DNA of 64,000 nt, taken from contig OX344749.2 in the NCBI GenBank assembly GCA_947034885.2, forward strand, positions 45,413,682 to 45,477,681. The letters are read 5' to 3'. This document shows positions 59,711 through 64,000 of this stretch, piece by piece (positions within the stretch are counted from its first letter, which is position 1; every line of letters begins with the position of its first letter). The position numbers and the translations under genes are program-made. The DNA is from Thuidium tamariscinum (Eukaryota > Streptophyta > Bryopsida > Hypnales > Thuidiaceae). The notes under the pieces were generated by a model. The model did not search any database and was not told where the DNA came from. It saw nothing but the letters and a program-made list of their open reading frames with translations.

Positions 59711-60042
59711 AGTGGAAACACCCCAAACCGTCCAAATAAGGAATTCAGCATAGTTGGAGGCCACGTTTTGTAAAAAAAAATGATATTTTTCTAGTATTAG
59801 CGAGTGAAAATCATGAATATTTGGAAAAAAAATTAGATTTTTTGGATACACTATGTAATTTCTACAAATTTTCAAAGTGTTGGCTCCCTAGACCTATGGA
59901 ACCGTCCTGTACGTGCCCCCAAAACTGAACCCTGCGAAAATCAGCACTCAGCCAACTGAAATTTCCCTATGTGTCCTTCAGTTGTGTCAGCAAATTACAA
60001 TCGTACATGTGACGAATACATTAAGGGAAGTCTACTGACGTG
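59711..60042 (-). repeat. Dispersed repeat family A, copy 4
   Basis: Full-length match to 4753-5076 (same orientation) and 20848-21160 (inverted): AGCATAGTTGGAGGCCACG, TAGCGAGTGAAAATCATGAA, GTGTTGGCTCCCTAGACC and the tail GTCTACTGACG. A GC-rich patch with palindromes (GTCCGGACTTCCGGAC near 60175) follows at 60050-60350. Confidence 0.8.
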
Positions 60043-60355
60043 TTTGGGTGAATTTACAGTCCACTGCAAGGAATAGGTGCAGGAACGGGTGTTTTGCCCT
60101 TAGGTAATGTAACGAGCTTGGGACTCAGTGGACTTGGTTTTTCAAATCCGCGCCAGCCAGCCAGGGCTCTGGAGTCCGGACTTCCGGACCGCCCTGCAAG
60201 TGGCTTGCTTGGCTTTGGAGTTTGGGCTCTGGGCAACTTATTAAGGCAGGCTATTCCATGTGCTATTGGGGACCGGTGCAAGCCCACCGATCAACGGTGG
60301 AATGGAGGTTTTGTCAGGTGGGCAGTTTTATCGGCCCCAACAGTGAGGTAAACTA

Positions 60356-60628
60356 AGGTAGGTACACCCCAAAGTGCCACTTATTCATACTGAGCCTAGT
60401 TCCTGCTATGAATTAGTTCAAATTTTTATGTAGTCTTGTTGGCAAGTGAAAGCATGTTCCAACGCACCAAAGAGCACATGATTTGGATACCGTATGCAAA
60501 AGTTGTTAACAGTGAAAGTCCGTTTCTGAAAGCGCCATCTACAATCTATGAACATGACTGATTTTGGAAATGTATGTGCATTGTAGATGGTGCTTTTAGG
60601 AACAGGGCACTTTTGGGTGTACCTACCT
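60356..60628. mobile_element. TA-flanked MITE, family G
   Basis: A 273-bp element. The left end AGGTAGGTACACCCCAAAGT and reverse complement of the right end AGGTAGGTACACCCAAAAGT differ at one position. TA lies on both sides (60354-60355, 60629-60630). An inner palindrome pairs GCCATCTACAAT with ATTGTAGATGG. The first seven bases (AGGTAGG) equal those of family B. Confidence 0.88.
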
Positions 60629-60634
60629 TAGGTA

Positions 60635-60948
60635 AGGTAGGAGGTTCATAAAGCAATCATCTAAGCGTTGAAACTGAATTTTGGGGAGGGAAAACATTTG
60701 AAATATTTTTCAATAAATTTTCTTTGAAAGACTAGAGAAAATGACATCTAACCCAAGTTGTTTCATGTTTTTTGGAGCTTTGTGGAATTAGTTATGAAAT
60801 TTTGAAGTTGAAATGCCATAAGGCTCTAAAAGCCACCACCTCCTAGAATGTACACAGTTTCTACATTTTTGTACATTGAAGAAAGAAAAATGTACCTCTG
60901 TGTCATGTTCAGTTCAAAATGTCCTATCAGAGTTCGAGCCTCCTACCT
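60635..60948 (+). mobile_element. TA-flanked Stowaway-like MITE, family B copy 4
   Basis: Perfect tips AGGTAGGAGG and CCTCCTACCT with TA at 60633-60634 and 60949-60950. It is the cleanest B copy and begins six bases after family G ends. Internal markers: CATCTAACCCAAGTTGTTTC and TTTTTTGGAGCTTTGTGGAA. Confidence 0.9.
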
Positions 60949-60961
60949 TACTTATTCCCAA

Positions 60962-61224
60962 CTTGGAACCCATATTTTTTCCTCTATTTCAAGGTTGGGC
61001 CCAATAAGATCATGACACATGTTCCAAAGTAGTGAGCAAGAAAGTAGGAAGTATGAGTAGGAAAGTATTTAGTTTATGATTAGAATTGGAAGAATCTAGG
61101 CATTGGTTTTTAGTCTAGACAACTTTTGGGCTTCCAAAAATCACACTCAAGAAGTTCAATTTTAGGAATACAATTCTGGAAAAAATTTGAAGTCTCTATA
61201 TTTCCTATCTTTCTACTTGGCAAA
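60962..61224 (-). repeat. Dispersed repeat family D, partial inverted copy 4
   Basis: Reverse-complement relative of 45268-45634: CCCAACTTGGAACCCATA, AAGGTTGGGCCCAATAAG, GGAAAGTATTTAG and ATATTTCCTATCTTTCTAC. Confidence 0.65.
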
Positions 61225-62129
61225 AATTTCACTTGCCCCATACTGCTTACAATCTACCTGAAAATCACTTAAATAATTGACTATGAGTACCTCTACCATA
61301 CCCCATTTGTGGTTAGAATTTGAGCATGCCTATTGTGGGCAAAATAGTGATGGTGGTGTACACTTGAGAACTTGAATGTAAACCACCATTAATTATACAA
61401 TGGGCTTGCTTCAATTCTGACTACAATAGGATAATTCACTTTATATGGAAGGAGGCCTTCAACCTAGAAAGGATGCCATGGACATTGAATGTTTGATGAA
61501 TGACAAGGCATTTTTTTTGTATAAGACAGAAATGTAACTATTCATCCTTGGAACTAGGGGTGGAAAGTAGAGATCTTCTACAATACTTTGACTTTGAATG
61601 AGTTCTTTTGTTGTTTTTTATTACTGATGATTTCCATGGTTTCAGAAAGGATGATTTCTACAAGGATCCAACATTCTTCTAAAATTAACCTCTAAAGGAT
61701 GTTAGAGTATTCCCAAGCCTAGCTTGGGCAAATGGCCCGGCCAAGGACCACTTGCCGAGCCATTATGGAAGCCCGGGCCCGGCTAAAAAAAATTGCCCCA
61801 CCTCAACACGACTAACGAGGTAGGGAAGCAAGCTATTTCAAAATTTGAGGTGCCACCTAAGTAGATTCCAACAAGAAAAAGTCTTTTTCTAATCTCAAGT
61901 GCCTCGGAAGTTGGAAAAAAAGCCAAAAAAAAGATATGTCAAGTTGACTTTTGATTTGGTGATGGCTTGCCATTTGGTCAAGCCATCACCAAATTTGCTC
62001 AAGCTTGGCCTTTTTTTTCCCCTTCCTCATTCGTGCCTTGGGGCAATTCAAATGGCCTGGCCCAACCACTTGTCCAATTTGTGTCTTACTTCGCATTGTC
62101 GTGGGGATGCTTTTAGCATCATTCATATA

Positions 62130-62440
62130 AGGGAGGAGGTCCATAAACCGACCATCTAAGGGCTGGAACATAATTTTGGGCAGGTGAAACATCTTAAAAT
62201 ATTTTTTCGGTGAACTTTTTCTAGAAAGATAGCTTCAATAGGCATCTAACCCAAGTCATTTCATATTTTTTGGAACTTTGTAGAATTAGTTATGAATTTT
62301 TGAAGTCAATATGGCATAGGGCTCCAAAACTATCTACCCCTTCAAATGTTCACTGTTTGTACATTACTGTAGAGATCAAAAAGCATCATGTACCTGAAAT
62401 ATACATTTCAGAAGTTGAGTGGTTTTCGAGCCTCTTCCCT
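62130..62440 (+). mobile_element. TA-flanked Stowaway-like MITE, family B copy 5
   Basis: Tips AGGGAGGAGGTCC and GAGCCTCTTCCCT with TA at 62128-62129 and 62441-62442. The tip change GGTAGG to GGGAGG is matched on both ends. The interior agrees with copy 3 (GTTTGTACATTACTGTA and CATAGGGCTCCAAAA). Confidence 0.85.
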
Positions 62441-63450
62441 TAGTGCAAATATTGTTGCAACTTCGGTGTAAAAAGGGCATTTGTGCGTAGTAAAAACCTG
62501 CCAATTTTTTCGCTGCCAATTTTCTTTGAAGATTGCCTGGGATTGCACCCTTGCTTTTGTGATTTTCACAGGATTTTTTGTGACATGATTGTGTGAGAGA
62601 AAAAAATCTTGAATACACGTTTTGACTGGAAACCCAATCAAGGAAGGAAGGAGTCTGCTACTCTGCTAGAGCTGGGGTTGACTGTGGGCCTCGTGTGAAT
62701 GGTTGTTGACTTCAACAACCATTTTTTTTTCATGGGTTTTGCCGGCAGTCATACTTTCCACAAATGCACACTCTGATCTCTGGACAACGTGCTCTCAACT
62801 GTTTCACATTTTCTTTGTGCGGGAGATCTGAATCTTCCACGATGCCGTCTCCAGCTCTCCCCATCTTAAGATAGGTATTTTGTTTTGTTCGGTTTGGTTG
62901 TCACATTGAGATATCCCAGTCCGTGCTTGGTACTGTCGGAAAGCTCTCGGCAAGGAGGGGTGCGCGGGCTTGGTTTCATGGCATTTGGACTGACGATGAA
63001 AAAGTTATTGAATTTCAGAGTTTTAATGAATTAAAAAATTGAAAAAATATTTTTACTTTACTTCTGACTATGGCATCAGCACAGGGCCCACTAGTTAAGA
63101 AGTAAAAACAACCCATTGTTGTCAAAATTTATTAGGAGTCTGCCACCATGCCCAAGCTGAAATTTTTAATAAAAAAATTCCCACATGAAGACAAATATGA
63201 GAAGACAAATGTGAGAGATAGTGAAAACCATTAAAATTATTATTTTGGGGGGGCAAAGTATGAATTTTCTATGAATTTTTAAAGTGTTCAGCCCATCATG
63301 GTCCAAGAGAATCTCTAAACTGCCTCTATACAAGTTTTTCAAGATGAATGGGAACAATTGTATTTCCATACAATATTACGTCCATCAAATTTCTTGAAGA
63401 CTAAAGGTACAGAGACATCTGTTTGGATACACTCTTAAATTCTTGAACTT
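62441..63450. other. Spacer, nothing recognised
   Basis: Mixed composition to about 63000, AT-rich after. No coding region, RNA gene or repeat with clear ends was seen. Confidence 0.4.
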
Positions 63451-63742
63451 CATCAAAGTTTCGCAAGACATTAAATCCTACCTTGGAAGGTGGGTCCAAC
63501 AGGGTAAATTTTGGGATCTCCAAGTACAAAGTGAACAAAAAGACCTCTATTTTGGGCTGTGTCTAAGCTATGCTCTAGACCTCTCCATGCTAATTAGGGG
63601 TCTCTGATTGCAAACATGAATTTTAAATTTGCAAAAATGAAAAATTGCACAAAATAAAAAATTTCTGCGTTTTCCCCCAAGGTAAATCCACCTGTTGGGT
63701 CCACCGTCAATGGTAGGATTTAACGTCCTGCCAAAGTTTCAA
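63451..63742. mobile_element. MITE family E, copy 2
   Basis: Inverted ends of about 30 bp: the reverse complement of the left, GGTAGGATTTAATGTCTTGC, against the right, GGTAGGATTTAACGTCCTGC, continuing with partial matches outward. A second inner pair is TGGGTCCAACAGG against CCTGTTGGGTCCA. Non-coding; same architecture as 44860-45150. Confidence 0.75.
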
Positions 63743-63869
63743 TCACAATTTTGCACCTGTTTATCATTAAAAACTTGCTGGCACACTACCATGGCTGTCA
63801 AAGAAATTTCTCAGCGGACATACAGAAACTTCTGTTTGGTGAGGTACCTGTCGGTGCCGTTGGTCAAAA

Positions 63870-63897
63870 CCCCACCCCCACCCCCACCCCCACCCAT
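63870..63897 (+). repeat. C-rich microsatellite (CCCCCA)n
   Basis: Repeated CCCCCA units in a short tract; the complementary strand is G4-prone. No gene is supported here. Confidence 0.9.
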
Positions 63898-64000
63898 CAC
63901 CACCAAGATCGATTTTGGGGTCCAACCCACGTTGCAAGTCTTCAGCACGGTTTGGAAAAATAAGAAAATTCAAACACGGTGGGAGCCGCACTGAATCCTC

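Noticed and set aside
63471-63723. TTAA target duplication (piggyBac-type) around family E copy 2
   Set aside because: The inverted repeat extends outward past the TTAA on both sides and the flanking CGTCC is shared with copy 1, so the TTAA is internal to the element.
1-64000. tRNA, rRNA, LTR retrotransposon or transposase genes
   Set aside because: I saw no convincing tRNA A/B-box pair, rRNA segment, paired LTRs or reverse-transcriptase or transposase motif in any frame; a covariance-model or profile search could still find weak ones.

Overview
The window is nuclear DNA of a land plant. The genes carry many short introns with GT..AG borders, and their closest family matches are plant proteins: a GARP-complex VPS52, a plant glycerophosphocholine acyltransferase, an ER-type omega-3 desaturase, and CWF19 and DNAJC17 splicing proteins. 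Intergenic DNA is very AT-rich and dense in small non-coding repeats. Short telomere-like CCCTAAA runs fit a plant with TTTAGGG telomeres. A non-seed plant (bryophyte or lycophyte) is my guess from gene density and the intronless desaturase, but the sequence alone does not settle it. No virus-derived or LTR element was recognised.

Layout. 0.1-1.7 kb: 5' half of a glycerophosphocholine acyltransferase gene (minus strand, runs off the left edge). 4.7-7.4 kb: repeats and an Emigrant-like MITE. 9.6-13.3 kb: seven-exon CWF19-like splicing factor (plus). 14.4-15.2 kb: 3' half of a histone-fold (POLE3/DPB4/NF-YB-type) pseudogene. 15.5-16.4 kb: decayed tandem copy of the 5' part of the next gene. 17.4-19.6 kb: secreted cupin-like protein (minus). 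20.4-21.5 kb: stacked MITEs. 23.3-23.5 kb: 5' fragment of a histone-fold pseudogene. 24.4-25.5 kb: DNAJC17-like J-domain/RRM protein (minus), whose start codon lies in a 26-bp inverted repeat. 27.4-32.5 kb: gene-free, with a 1-kb fold-back element, palindromes, MITEs and a minisatellite. 32.9-40.9 kb: twenty-exon VPS52 (plus). 41-48 kb: repeats. 48.2-49.7 kb: unrecognised minus-strand gene, divergent from a single-exon FAD3-type omega-3 desaturase at 50.4-51.6 kb. 53-64 kb: gene-free, with a second and larger copy of the fold-back element, a CACTA MITE with a 3-bp target duplication, and several TA-flanked MITEs.

The genes do not form a pathway cluster. Two act on ER phospholipid and fatty-acid metabolism (acyltransferase, desaturase), two on pre-mRNA splicing (CWF19, DNAJC17) and one on endosome-to-Golgi tethering (VPS52). 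They are ordinary plant housekeeping genes. The unusual content is structural: the fold-back pair whose length difference equals two internal modules, the start-codon hairpin, two pseudogene fragments of one histone-fold family, and a MITE whose empty site can be read from the tandem repeat it split.
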